Origin: Bradyrhizobium sp. 132
Lineage (GTDB): Bacteria; Pseudomonadota; Alphaproteobacteria; Rhizobiales; Xanthobacteraceae
DNA: 64,000 nt
NCBI RefSeq assembly: GCF_023074185.1
Contig: NZ_JADPKY010000097.1
Span: 62,001-126,000 of the forward strand
Reading direction: 5' to 3'
Made by a program: the position numbers and the translations under genes. The first letter of the stretch is position 1; each line of letters begins with the position of its first letter. The notes beneath the pieces were generated by a model. That model ran no database searches. It worked only from the letters and a program-made list of their open reading frames with translations, and had not been told where the DNA came from. Shown here piece after piece: positions 17,601 to 25,347 of the stretch.

Positions 17601-18321
17601 CTGTTGCGAATGGCGGCGGTGGGCCACCGTTGCGCGGGAATGTCGGTGGCAGGCCCGCGTCCTTCTTGGAGGCAACGCCGGTTGCGAGCGGCTTTGCGGT
17701 GTCGCCGGCCGACACTGTGACGGTGCCGTCGGGCGCGATCCGGATCGCGAGCTCGGCATCGACGAGGTTGAGGCTTTCGGCGCGCAGGCGTCCCATCAGC
17801 AGACCCGCACCCGACAGCCTCACCTCAGCCTTCGGCGCGGTGGCGACAATGGCGTGATCCTGGTCGCGCACGACGATGTCACGGATACGCACGGCGATGC
17901 GGATCCGCCCGGTCCGCTCGATCTGCGTGCCACCGACCTCAACCGTGTTGCCGTGGCCTATATTGTCCTCGATCGCCGCGGCGAGCCACGGCGTCGCAAT
18001 GTCCAGATTGATGGGACCGGCGCCGAGCCGCCACCACAGCGCGCCGAAACAGCCGACGAAGATGACGGCCAGGGCACCGACGACCACGGCCGTACGCTTT
18101 AGCCAGCGCCCACCACCCAGCCAGCGGCGCAACCTCCCAAACCCGTCACCGAAACGATGGAAGCCCGAACTGGAACGCGACAACAGCCGGCGCGCCCGAT
18201 GGCCCGCCGCCGCTTCCTGATCCGAATCCCAATCGGCGTCGTCCCATTGCTGCGACTCTTGTTGGCCGCCGCGCCGATCCAAATCCCGATTGTGGTCCTG
18301 GGGCGACGTATTCCTTGCCAT
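14611..18321 (-). CDS. Large AsmA/YhdP-like (DUF3971) envelope protein
   Basis: A 1236-residue protein with a hydrophilic N-terminal region of about 75 residues, one membrane helix at about residues 77-97, and a very long beta-rich periplasmic part. The C-terminus has AsmA-like features (GATIEGSIDFPGNQVCMSG and MYGLNNMFGQIPVLG, then GVTYEVVGTPAAPVMRVNP). This matches the DUF3971/YhdP class. In Escherichia coli, YhdP and related AsmA proteins are implicated in lipid transport between membranes. The ATG at 18321 has an AGAGG site. An upstream in-frame ATG at 18444 would add 41 unconvincing residues. It is convergent with the chemoreceptor gene. Confidence 0.85.
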   Translation of the reverse strand: MARNTSPQDHNRDLDRRGGQQESQQWDDADWDSDQEAAAGHRARRLLSRSSSGFHRFGDGFGRLRRWLGGGRWLKRTAVVVGALAVIFVGCFGALWWRLGAGPINLDIATPWLAAAIEDNIGHGNTVEVGGTQIERTGRIRIAVRIRDIVVRDQDHAIVATAPKAEVRLSGAGLLMGRLRAESLNLVDAELAIRIAPDGTVTVSAGDTAKPLATGVASKKDAGLPPTFPRNGGPPPPFATVPASPDASQAAAQATPPSGILQGLDWLDSLSMTGLDGQNLNEIGLKNGNLVVDDQQRGSKWTFENITLSLRRPSRGGVALSLGEEGARPWSLRATIGPAENGVRSVDIRADKVSTANILLALRVKDLTYTADLPLTGELKGELGRDGVPTFFRGKIAIGAGNIIDTDTPDYPMAIDSAEINVEWDSNRRVLVAPFKILSGANRLTLLAHLEPPNGTINDWQLGFSGGSILLGGIDNEPPLVFNRIAIGFRFDTDHKRLLLTQADISNGEIGVAGTGAIDYSGEPRLTLGFAGTPMSASALKRMWPTLVVPELREWVIERIERGTLQRIEIGVNSPVKNLPRRGPPIPDDGLSVNIVASGVAVRPVDGMPVVHDADLKARVTGRTATVNIGQGIADTPAGRKITISDFVFEVPDMVPKPSPSRTRFRADGPVPAAAEMLSNDRLSDLSSTAIDPNTSKGTFSANIQLGLPVKGELTKADTTYTVTADLNGFAADKLVMNQKLEANNLKIVANNQGYQVKGDVKINGQAASLDYRKPAEGDADVKLQATLDDAGRARLGFDLSPAVSGSLPIKLSGKIAGGPDQTTKLGVEADLTSVRLDNILPGWVKLPGKSGKASFKLVPTAQSTRLEDIVVEGGGASIKGALEVDASGDLMNANFPTYAPSDGDKASLKVERGQDGVIKGTMRGDVFDGRGFLKSAISGNSKDDAKSKTKNVDFDIDVKLGAVMGFNGEAMRSVDAKMSRRSGAVKAFTLSGRIGKDTPVAADLRGGRAQGNREVIYLQTNDAGSFLRFTDTTNKVFGGQMVVAMEPPTSEPTTREGLINVRDFTVKGMEQLDRVAAGAANGAQSGVAFTALRAEFTRQSGALTIRDGVVKGPMVGATIEGSIDFPGNQVCMSGTFVPMYGLNNMFGQIPVLGLFLGGGDKEGLIGVTYEVVGTPAAPVMRVNPVSAMVPGVFRKIFEFNTGKQNTPFEEFPSQSHDGSTGSPRQLSSGCSIARR

Positions 18322-18612
18322 TGCCTCTCGATACAGGCGCCCGTCGTGGGATTGAGCGCCGCCAGGACCGCAGCCGTCGACCGGAAGCGAAGCTCCCTGC
18401 GCCGGCATTGCCGCCATACCTCGAATGTTCCTGCTGTTCGTCATTTCGCCCCGGGAGCGCGTTCAACGAGCAGTGGGGTGGTGCGTGTAATTCCTTGTAA
18501 CCAGACTCCGGCGTCGTCAGACTCGCCTACCTGAGGGCGCGATTCCGGCACACCGGACGAAGGCTGTAATACCGCTTTGGTTGACCCGCCGAAAGCGACG
18601 AAAGGAAGGCGT

Positions 18613-19305
18613 ATGTCCCAGAAATCCCGAAAGAAATCGTCCAAAACGCCCTCCGGCAGTTCGACGGCTAAAAAGGCGCCCCTGAAAACGCGGGCCGCGA
18701 CTCAAACAAAGTCCGCGAAAACACAGCGGACACCGGCGAGCAAATCAACTGGAACGATAGCAAAAGCAGCATCGCATAAGGCCGCATCGAAGCGGTTAAA
18801 TTCTTCTAAATCCGCCTCCGCGCCCGGAACGGCGGCAAAGGCCGCCTTGGCCGAGGGCCAGAAGGCTCCCGCCTTCCGCCTGCCCCGCGACGGCGGCGGT
18901 GTCGTTGCGCTATCGGATTATGCCGGCCAGAAGCTCGTCCTGTTCTTCTATCCCCGCGCCGACACGCCGGGCTGCACCAGGGAGGCCATCGACTTCACCC
19001 GGCTGACCGGCGCCTTCGCCACGGCTGGCACGGCGGTGCTTGGTATCTCCGCCGATCCGTTAAAGGCCCAGGAGAAGTTTCGCGACAAGCACGGTCTCGG
19101 CGTCCCCCTGATCTCGGATGAGAAGCATGAGATGTTGGAGGCCTACGGCGTCTGGGGCGAAAAATCGATGTATGGCAAGACCTTCCTGGGAGTTCTTCGC
19201 ACCACGATATTGCTCGGCGCCGACGGCAAGGTCGCCAAGATCTGGCGTAATGTCCGGGTCGACGGCCACGCCGACGAGGTGCTGGAAGCGGCAAGAAGCC
19301 TTTAA
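18613..19305 (+). CDS. PrxQ/Bcp-type peroxiredoxin with a basic N-terminal tail
   Basis: A 230-residue protein. Residues from about 80 onward form a PrxQ/Bcp peroxiredoxin with the peroxidatic cysteine in PRADTPGCTREAIDF. The usual resolving cysteine five residues later is absent, so it would act as a 1-Cys enzyme or use another thiol. The first 75-80 residues are very rich in Lys, Ser, Thr and Ala, like a histone-H1 tail, and are predicted disordered. The ATG at 18613 has an excellent AAAGGAAGG site. It probably reduces hydroperoxides; the tail may direct it to nucleic acid or another anionic surface. Confidence 0.88.
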   Translation: MSQKSRKKSSKTPSGSSTAKKAPLKTRAATQTKSAKTQRTPASKSTGTIAKAASHKAASKRLNSSKSASAPGTAAKAALAEGQKAPAFRLPRDGGGVVALSDYAGQKLVLFFYPRADTPGCTREAIDFTRLTGAFATAGTAVLGISADPLKAQEKFRDKHGLGVPLISDEKHEMLEAYGVWGEKSMYGKTFLGVLRTTILLGADGKVAKIWRNVRVDGHADEVLEAARSL

Positions 19306-19415
19306 CCAATCCTTTAAATTCAAGGGGTTCCATTTCCGGAAAATTAACCATGACCGGCCCAGATTGCTGCGGCAATTAAGCCGTACGGACTCATCCGACC
19401 GGCGCGGGAGTGCCG

Positions 19416-20777
19416 ATGTCGAAAAGTTCTGCCCAATATTCGCAGTACACCCAACATCACCCGCACGACCACGGACGGTCTTTCAACCGCCGTCCTGCCG
19501 CGACGGCGGCAGCCGCGATTCCCCTTCCGGACACCGATGACGCCTACACCATCGTACATCACGGCAAGCAGGTTCGCCTGGGGCCTGTGGTGTTCTGGAT
19601 CGTGGTCGGCACCGTCGTGCTGCTCGGGCTCTGGTCGGCCGCAACCGCGACCTATTTCGCCTTCCGCGACGACGTCCTCACCCGGCTGATCGCCCGGCAA
19701 GCCGAGATGCAATACGCCTATGAGGACCGCATCACCGAGCTGCGCGCCAAGGTCGACCGCACCACCAGCCGGCAGCTGCTCGACCAGGAGCAGTTCGACC
19801 AGAAGCTCGACCAGATCATGAAGCGCCAGACGGCGCTGGAGTCCCGGGCGACGGCGCTTGGCGCCATGCCCGACGTGACCGGATCGATTCCCCGGTCCAC
19901 CCCGCAGCGTGGCGACGCGAGCCAGGCGACGCAGGGCACGCCAAAACCCTCGCCGATCAGCGACACCGTGATTTTCGTGGCGCCGCCGGATCGCGAAGCG
20001 CGGCTCGAATCGCGCGCGCCGACCCTCGCGGCTCCGCCGGTCAATCAATTCGCCAAGAACCAGGGGTTCGACAACGTCGTGGTTCGGCTCACGACCTCGC
20101 TTGACCAGGTCGAGCGTCGCCAGATGGCGGCGCTCAGCGCCGTCGAGGAAGGCATGGATTCACGTATGCGCCGGATGCGCGGCGTCGTCAGCGATCTCGG
20201 CCTGAACCTCGCAAATCTCGAAGCCGCCGTGCCGCGCACTGCGATGGGCGGGCCTTTCGTACCCGTAAAACTCACGGCCAGTTCAGGGCCGTTCGAGAAG
20301 CAGCTCTCTCGCATCAACATCACTCGCGCCGAGATGGACCGGCTCAATCGCACGCTCGCCCTCGTGCCCTATCGCAAGCCCGTCATCGGCGAGGTCGAGT
20401 TCACCTCCGGCTTCGGCGTGCGCAGCGATCCGTTTCTCGGCCGACCCGCGATGCACACCGGGCTCGACTTTCGCGCCGCAACCGGCGATCCCGTTCGCGT
20501 CACCGCCAACGGCAAGGTCGTCTCGGCCGGCTGGTCCGGCGGCTATGGCCGCATGATCGAGGTCGATCACGGCAATGGACTTGCGACCCGCTACGGCCAT
20601 CTCTCCGAGATCAACGTCAGGGTCGGTGAGATCGTGAAGATCGGCCAGGTCGTCGGTCTCGTCGGCTCGACGGGACGGTCCACCGGCCCGCATCTGCACT
20701 ACGAAACCCGTATCGACGGCGAAGCGGTCGATCCGCAGAAGTTTTTGCGCGCCGGTGTGCGGCTGAGCGCCGGCTAG
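19416..20777 (+). CDS. M23 family murein metallopeptidase
   Basis: About 453 residues. A cytoplasmic N-terminal region of 50-60 residues precedes one membrane helix (VVFWIVVGTVVLLGLW), a coiled-coil-prone periplasmic stalk, and a C-terminal M23/LytM domain. The zinc ligands are in HTGLDFRAATGD and HLHYETR, with the GYGRMIEVDHGNG segment between them. Such proteins cleave peptidoglycan cross-links or regulate amidases. The ATG at 19416 lies 5 nt after a GGAG; a GTG six bases earlier is an alternative start. All ligands are present, so it should be active. Confidence 0.9.
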   Translation: MSKSSAQYSQYTQHHPHDHGRSFNRRPAATAAAAIPLPDTDDAYTIVHHGKQVRLGPVVFWIVVGTVVLLGLWSAATATYFAFRDDVLTRLIARQAEMQYAYEDRITELRAKVDRTTSRQLLDQEQFDQKLDQIMKRQTALESRATALGAMPDVTGSIPRSTPQRGDASQATQGTPKPSPISDTVIFVAPPDREARLESRAPTLAAPPVNQFAKNQGFDNVVVRLTTSLDQVERRQMAALSAVEEGMDSRMRRMRGVVSDLGLNLANLEAAVPRTAMGGPFVPVKLTASSGPFEKQLSRINITRAEMDRLNRTLALVPYRKPVIGEVEFTSGFGVRSDPFLGRPAMHTGLDFRAATGDPVRVTANGKVVSAGWSGGYGRMIEVDHGNGLATRYGHLSEINVRVGEIVKIGQVVGLVGSTGRSTGPHLHYETRIDGEAVDPQKFLRAGVRLSAG

Positions 20778-20830
20778 GCCTGCGCTTCTCGCTTTGGGCG
20801 CACGCGCTTAGCTCTGGCCGCCAGCCCTGA

Positions 20831-22066
20831 CTATTGACTGCGCTCGTGGCCGACTTCGCCAGTGATGACGTCGCCGAACAACTCCCAAGCCTGCCCGTTG
20901 AAGCGCATCAGCTGCATCTGCTCGATCGGGAAATAGTCATCGGCCGAGGTGTTGACCAGGATGCCGGGCAGCATCAGGTCGGTGTGAAAATCCTTCAGGC
21001 TGGTGGCCTGCTTCATGACGTTGTCACGTGTGAGGTTGTCGCCGCACTGCTTCAGCACCTGCGCCATCGCCTCGGCCTGGACGTAGCCGTAAACGTTGTT
21101 GGCATTGGCCTTGTCGCCGTCAGGATAATATTTGTCCATGAACTCGCGCCATTTGACCACCGCGGGATCCTTGTCCCAGGTCGGATCGGTCGGGTCCTTG
21201 AGATAGACAGTCGAGATGATGTCCTTGGAATAGCCGAGCCCGGCCGGCTTGAGCACCGAGGCGACCGAGGTCGCGGTGTTGGCCAGGAAGAATTTTGGCT
21301 TCCAGCCAAGTTCGCCGACCTTGCGGATCGCCTGCGCGGAGCCTTTGGGCGCAGCCCAGGAGAAGAAGATGTCGGCGCCTGAATCATGCAAGGCGACGAT
21401 CTGCGAGTCGATCGAGGGATCGCTGACCTCATAGGATTTGTCTGCGATGATCATGCTGGCCTTGTCGCCAAGCCCATCCTTCAGGCCCTTGAACTGGTCC
21501 TTGCCGGCATCGTCGTTCTGCCAGAACACCGCAATCTTGCTGTTGGGGAATTTGTCGCGGATGTACTTTGCGTAGATCCGCCCTTCGCTTTGGTAGTTCG
21601 GCTGGAATCCCATGGTCCATGGGAAATTCTTGGGGTCGCCGAACTTGGTGCCTCCGGAGGCGACGAAGAGCTGCGGCACTTTCTTGGAATTCATATATTT
21701 CATGATCGCGGAGTTCGAAGGCGTGCCAAGCGGCTGGAAGATCAGCAACACCTCATCGCTCTCGACCAGCTTGCGCGCCTGCTCGATCGCCTTCGGCGGC
21801 GAATAGGCGTCGTCATAGCTGATGAAATTGATCTTGCGGCCGTTGATGCCGCCCTGGTCGTTGACCATCTTGAAGAACGCGGCCTCGGTCTTGCCGATCA
21901 CGCCATAGGATGACGCCGGCCCGCTATAGGGCATGATGTTGCCGAGCTTGATTTCGGTGTCGGTGGCGCCGGGATCGTATTTCTTCTGCGCCAGCGCCGG
22001 TGTCGTGACCAACACTCCGGCAGCAAAAATGGCGAGGGCAACAAGGTTTTCGCGACGACCCGGCAT
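20831..22066 (-). CDS. Branched-chain amino acid-type ABC transporter substrate-binding protein
   Basis: A 411-residue periplasmic binding protein of the LivJ/type I fold, with a signal peptide ending near TTPALAQ. Characteristic segments are GNIMPYSGPASSYGVIGK, the long GGINGRKINFISYDDAYSP, and VYGYVQAEAMAQVLKQCG. Bradyrhizobia carry dozens of such proteins. Substrates range from amino acids to amides and aromatic acids, so the ligand cannot be named. No permease or ATPase genes are adjacent; it is an orphan. The ATG at 22066 has a GGGGAGAG site. Confidence 0.9.
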   Translation of the reverse strand: MPGRRENLVALAIFAAGVLVTTPALAQKKYDPGATDTEIKLGNIMPYSGPASSYGVIGKTEAAFFKMVNDQGGINGRKINFISYDDAYSPPKAIEQARKLVESDEVLLIFQPLGTPSNSAIMKYMNSKKVPQLFVASGGTKFGDPKNFPWTMGFQPNYQSEGRIYAKYIRDKFPNSKIAVFWQNDDAGKDQFKGLKDGLGDKASMIIADKSYEVSDPSIDSQIVALHDSGADIFFSWAAPKGSAQAIRKVGELGWKPKFFLANTATSVASVLKPAGLGYSKDIISTVYLKDPTDPTWDKDPAVVKWREFMDKYYPDGDKANANNVYGYVQAEAMAQVLKQCGDNLTRDNVMKQATSLKDFHTDLMLPGILVNTSADDYFPIEQMQLMRFNGQAWELFGDVITGEVGHERSQ

Positions 22067-22172
22067 CGTTCTCTCCCCTATTTTGTAGTCTTGTTTTGCC
22101 GGGAGTGTCGCAAGCGGACTTGCCGCTGGCAAGCGCTTCGATTTTCCGCGACGTGAAACGACGATCCGGAAC

Positions 22173-23084
22173 TTACGTGACGCGCCGCAATAGATTTAGA
22201 ACGCGTCCGTCGATCACCAGCAACGCGCTGCCGATGACGATGGCGCCCGCGATCTCGCGTGCGGACATCGGCTCGCCCAGCACAAGCCATCCCAGAAGAA
22301 CGGCGGTGACGGGAATGAGCAGCGTCACCAGCATCACATTGGTCGCGCCCGAGCGACGCAGGATCTGGAAGAAGACGATATAGGCGAGCGCCGTCGACAG
22401 GCCGGCAAGGCCAAGCACCGCGAGCCAAATCGTCACGCCCGGCATCGGTAACCGCCATGGCTGCTCCATTGCGCCGGCGACGATCGCCATCATCACCGTG
22501 GAAGCCATCAGCTGAAATGCTGCCGTCCCCAGCGGGGCTGCGTCCTTCAACAACCGCCGCGCCGCCAGCGCCGCAAAGCCATAGCTGAAGGCGCCGCCGA
22601 GGCAGAGCAAGATGCCGAGCCCCTGCCCTGCCCGTGTTTCGACGCCCCATCCGCGCAGGATGATCACGCCGGAGAGGCCCAGTGCCACGCCGGCGACGCG
22701 GCGCAGCTGTAAGGCCTCTTCGCTTGCCGCCGCCATCACGATCACCGTGAACAGCGGCGTGGTGGCATTCAGGATCGACGCCAGGCCGCTCGGTATGAAA
22801 GTCTGTCCGATCACGATCAACGAGAACGGGATGACGTTATTGAGGAATCCAATCGCAACGAACGGCTTCCAGCCCGCCATGCCCTTGGGAAAACGGATTC
22901 CCTGGACGCGCAGCAGCGGCAGCAGAATGGCCGCGCCCAGCGCGACACGCAAAAACACCAATGTCAGCGGCGGCAACTCCCGCAACGCCGCACCGTTGAA
23001 GAAGAACGAGCCGCCCCAGAGGACCGAGAGCAGCGCGAGCAGCGACCGGTCCCGCGCGTCGATCCGGTTGTCGTTTGGGGGCAT
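22173..23084 (-). CDS. EamA/DMT-family transporter
   Basis: A 303-residue protein with about ten membrane helices arranged as two EamA repeats (first repeat SVLWGGSFFFNGAALRELPP, second starting near GILLCLGGAFSYGFAAL). The family exports or imports metabolites such as amino acids or nucleosides, and no specific substrate is evident. It is monocistronic, between the binding-protein gene and the oxidoreductase gene. Another DMT paralog lies at 60035-60946. Confidence 0.86.
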   Translation of the reverse strand: MPPNDNRIDARDRSLLALLSVLWGGSFFFNGAALRELPPLTLVFLRVALGAAILLPLLRVQGIRFPKGMAGWKPFVAIGFLNNVIPFSLIVIGQTFIPSGLASILNATTPLFTVIVMAAASEEALQLRRVAGVALGLSGVIILRGWGVETRAGQGLGILLCLGGAFSYGFAALAARRLLKDAAPLGTAAFQLMASTVMMAIVAGAMEQPWRLPMPGVTIWLAVLGLAGLSTALAYIVFFQILRRSGATNVMLVTLLIPVTAVLLGWLVLGEPMSAREIAGAIVIGSALLVIDGRVLNLLRRVT

Positions 23085-23221
23085 GGCGTCTCATCTCGGC
23101 GGCCGAGCTTGCCGCCTAGGACAGCACAGCGAACAGCGCCACCCGATTTCCGATGAAGCACCGGTTTACGAAGCCGATGCTCTAACGGAGCGAACGTGCC
23201 TACCGATGTCGATGTGATCCG

Positions 23222-24103
23222 CTATGACGGCTTCTTCGGCCGCGACACCAGCTCGATCATCTTGCCTTCATCGTCATCCGGCATCGCAGCTTTTGCCTGC
23301 GCGTAGGACTCGACCGCGGCGCGCGAGACCAGTGGCTTGTCGACCAGCAGGCTCTCGGCGAGCTTGACGGCGTAGGCGGCATCCTTGTGCCGCAGCGCCG
23401 CCGTGAACGTCGCGCCGCTGAAATCGCGGGCGACCATGCGCTTGGAGTGGCGCTGCACCTGCGGGCTTGCGGCGACGCCCGCCTGGATCGATTCCAGCAC
23501 GAGGTTCATGTCGAGCCCCGCCTGCTCGGCGATGGCGAGGCCTTCGGCGAGACCGGCGATCTGGATGGCCCCCATCAGATTATTGACGAGCTTGTAGACG
23601 GTGCCGGTGCCGACCGCGCCGAAATGGCGGATGGTCGAGCCGATCGGTTCGAGATAGGGCCGCGCGCGTTCGAGATCGGCAGCGTCAGCGCCAACCAGCA
23701 GCGTCAGCTTTCCGCTCGCTGCCGCATCCGGCAACCCCGTCACGGGGCAGTCGATATAGATGAGCCCGCGCGCGTTGAGCTCGCGGCCCATCTCGCGGGC
23801 GTGGTCATAGGAAACGGTGGAGCATTCGATCGCGATGGTACCGGCCTTCGCGGTCTTGGCCGCGCCCTTCGGGCCGAGCCAGACTGCGCGCGAGGCTTCG
23901 TCGTCGGCGACCATGGTCACCACCGCGTCCGCATCGATTGCGCCGTCCTCAGGCGAGGTCGCCCAGAGCGCGCCGCGCGCGATCAGGTCTTCCGCCTTCG
24001 CCTTGCTGCGATTCCACAGCGTCACCGTAAAACCGGCATCGAGATAGCGGCCGGCCATGCCGTGGCCCATCCGTCCAAGCCCGATGAAAGCGATCCGGGG
24101 CAT
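23222..24103 (-). CDS. NAD(P)-dependent 3-hydroxyisobutyrate dehydrogenase-like oxidoreductase
   Basis: A 293-residue beta-hydroxyacid dehydrogenase. The N-terminal Rossmann motif is FIGLGRMGHGMAGRYLDAG. The substrate segment is DCPVTGLPDAAASGKLTLLVGAD, and the catalytic lysine lies in KLVNNLMGAIQIAGLAE. It could act on 3-hydroxyisobutyrate, tartronate semialdehyde or a similar acid; sequence alone does not decide. Its start overlaps the prfB stop (TGATG), so translation may be coupled to the release-factor gene, an unusual partnership. Confidence 0.88.
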   Translation of the reverse strand: MPRIAFIGLGRMGHGMAGRYLDAGFTVTLWNRSKAKAEDLIARGALWATSPEDGAIDADAVVTMVADDEASRAVWLGPKGAAKTAKAGTIAIECSTVSYDHAREMGRELNARGLIYIDCPVTGLPDAAASGKLTLLVGADAADLERARPYLEPIGSTIRHFGAVGTGTVYKLVNNLMGAIQIAGLAEGLAIAEQAGLDMNLVLESIQAGVAASPQVQRHSKRMVARDFSGATFTAALRHKDAAYAVKLAESLLVDKPLVSRAAVESYAQAKAAMPDDDEGKMIELVSRPKKPS

Positions 24104-25234
24104 CAGTCGACGTCCTCGATGTCAGCGCCCGTGGTGCCGAAGGCGCGCTGCGCCAGCGTCGCGGCCATGAAGTCGTCGAGATCGCCGCCGAGCACGCCGG
24201 AGGTGTCGGAGGTCTGCACACCCGTGCGCAGATCCTTCACCATCTGGTAGGGCTGCAGCACATAGGAGCGGATCTGGTGGCCCCAGCCGATATCGGTTTT
24301 GGCGGCCTGGTCGGCGGCGGCTTTCTCTTCGCGCCTCTTCAGCTCGATCTGGTAAAGCCGTGCGCGCAACATGTCCCAGGCCTGCGCCTTGTTCTTGTGC
24401 TGGGAGCGGCCGGCCTGACAGACCACCGCAACGCCGGTCGGAATATGCGTCAACCGCACCGCGGATTCGGTCTTGTTGACGTGCTGGCCGCCGGCGCCGC
24501 CCGAGCGCATGGTGTCGACGCGGACGTCGGATTCCTTGATGTCGATCTTGATGCTGTCGTCGATCACCGGAAACACCGCGACCGACGAGAACGAGGTGTG
24601 CCGCCGCGCGTTGGAATCGAATGGCGAGATGCGCACGAGGCGATGCACGCCGGCCTCGGTCTTGAGCCAGCCATAGGCATTGCGGCCGGAGACCTGGATA
24701 GTTGCCGACTTGATGCCGGCCTCTTCGCCGTCGGACTCTTCCATGACCTCGACCTTGAAGCCGTGGGTCTCCGCCCAGCGCGTGTACATGCGCAGCAGCA
24801 TCTGCGCCCAGTCCTGGCTCTCGGTGCCGCCGGCGCCGGCATGAACCTCGAGATAGGAATCGAAGCCGTCGGCTTCGCCCGACAGCAGCGCCTCGAGCTC
24901 GCGCCGCGCCACTTCCTTCTTGAGGTTCTTCAGCGCAGCTTCGGCTTCCTTGACGACGCCCTCATCGCCCTCGGCTTCGCCGAGCTCGATCATGCCGATG
25001 TCGTCTTCGAGCTCCTGCATGACCTTGCCGATGCCCGAGAGCGAATCCTCAAGCGAGGTCCGCTCCTGCATCAGCTTCTGGGCCTTCTGGGGATCGTTCC
25101 AGAGGTTGGGATCTTCTGCGAGCTTGTTCAGCTCAGCGAGGCGCGCCGTCGATTTCTCGACGTCAAAGATGCCTCCTCAGCAGCCCGACTGACTGCTTGA
25201 TCTCTTCTACCAACCGTTCGATTTCGGCGCGCAT
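24103..25234 (-). CDS. prfB: Peptide chain release factor 2 with programmed +1 frameshift
   Basis: Translation from the ATG at 25234 gives 23 residues and then an in-frame TGA (25165-25163). A +1 shift at CTT-T then continues for 353 residues, giving RF2 of 376 aa. The site AGG AGG CAT CTT TGA C is the classical autoregulatory frameshift of prfB: low RF2 lets ribosomes slip past the UGA. The product carries the SPF stop-codon recognition motif (about residues 203-205) and the catalytic GGQ (about 248-250). Annotation that ignores the shift starts the protein at an internal ATG and loses the N-terminal helices. The stop overlaps the start of the next gene. Confidence 0.97.
25162..25177 (-). 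promoter_or_regulatory. prfB: prfB programmed +1 frameshift site
   Basis: Read on the minus strand, AGGAGG (25177-25172) acts as an internal Shine-Dalgarno. Three nucleotides later comes CTT TGA C. The slippage codon CTT is at 25168-25166 and the zero-frame UGA at 25165-25163. The +1 frame resumes with GAC at 25164-25162. Spacing is identical to the Escherichia coli site. Confidence 0.96.
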
Positions 25235-25347
25235 ATGGTTCTCTGGTCTCGCGGAATTGGTCCCGCGCGTAATTGAGATCGGGATGTAGCGGCGGCGGCT
25301 GCAAAGCGCAACCGCCGCCGCGAGGAACGTCCGTCTTGTCCTAAGTC

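Noticed and set aside
15733..18102. 789-codon plus-strand frame
   Set aside because: It is antisense to the AsmA/YhdP-like gene, shows no family features and is rich in Arg, Asp and Gly as expected for a shadow frame.
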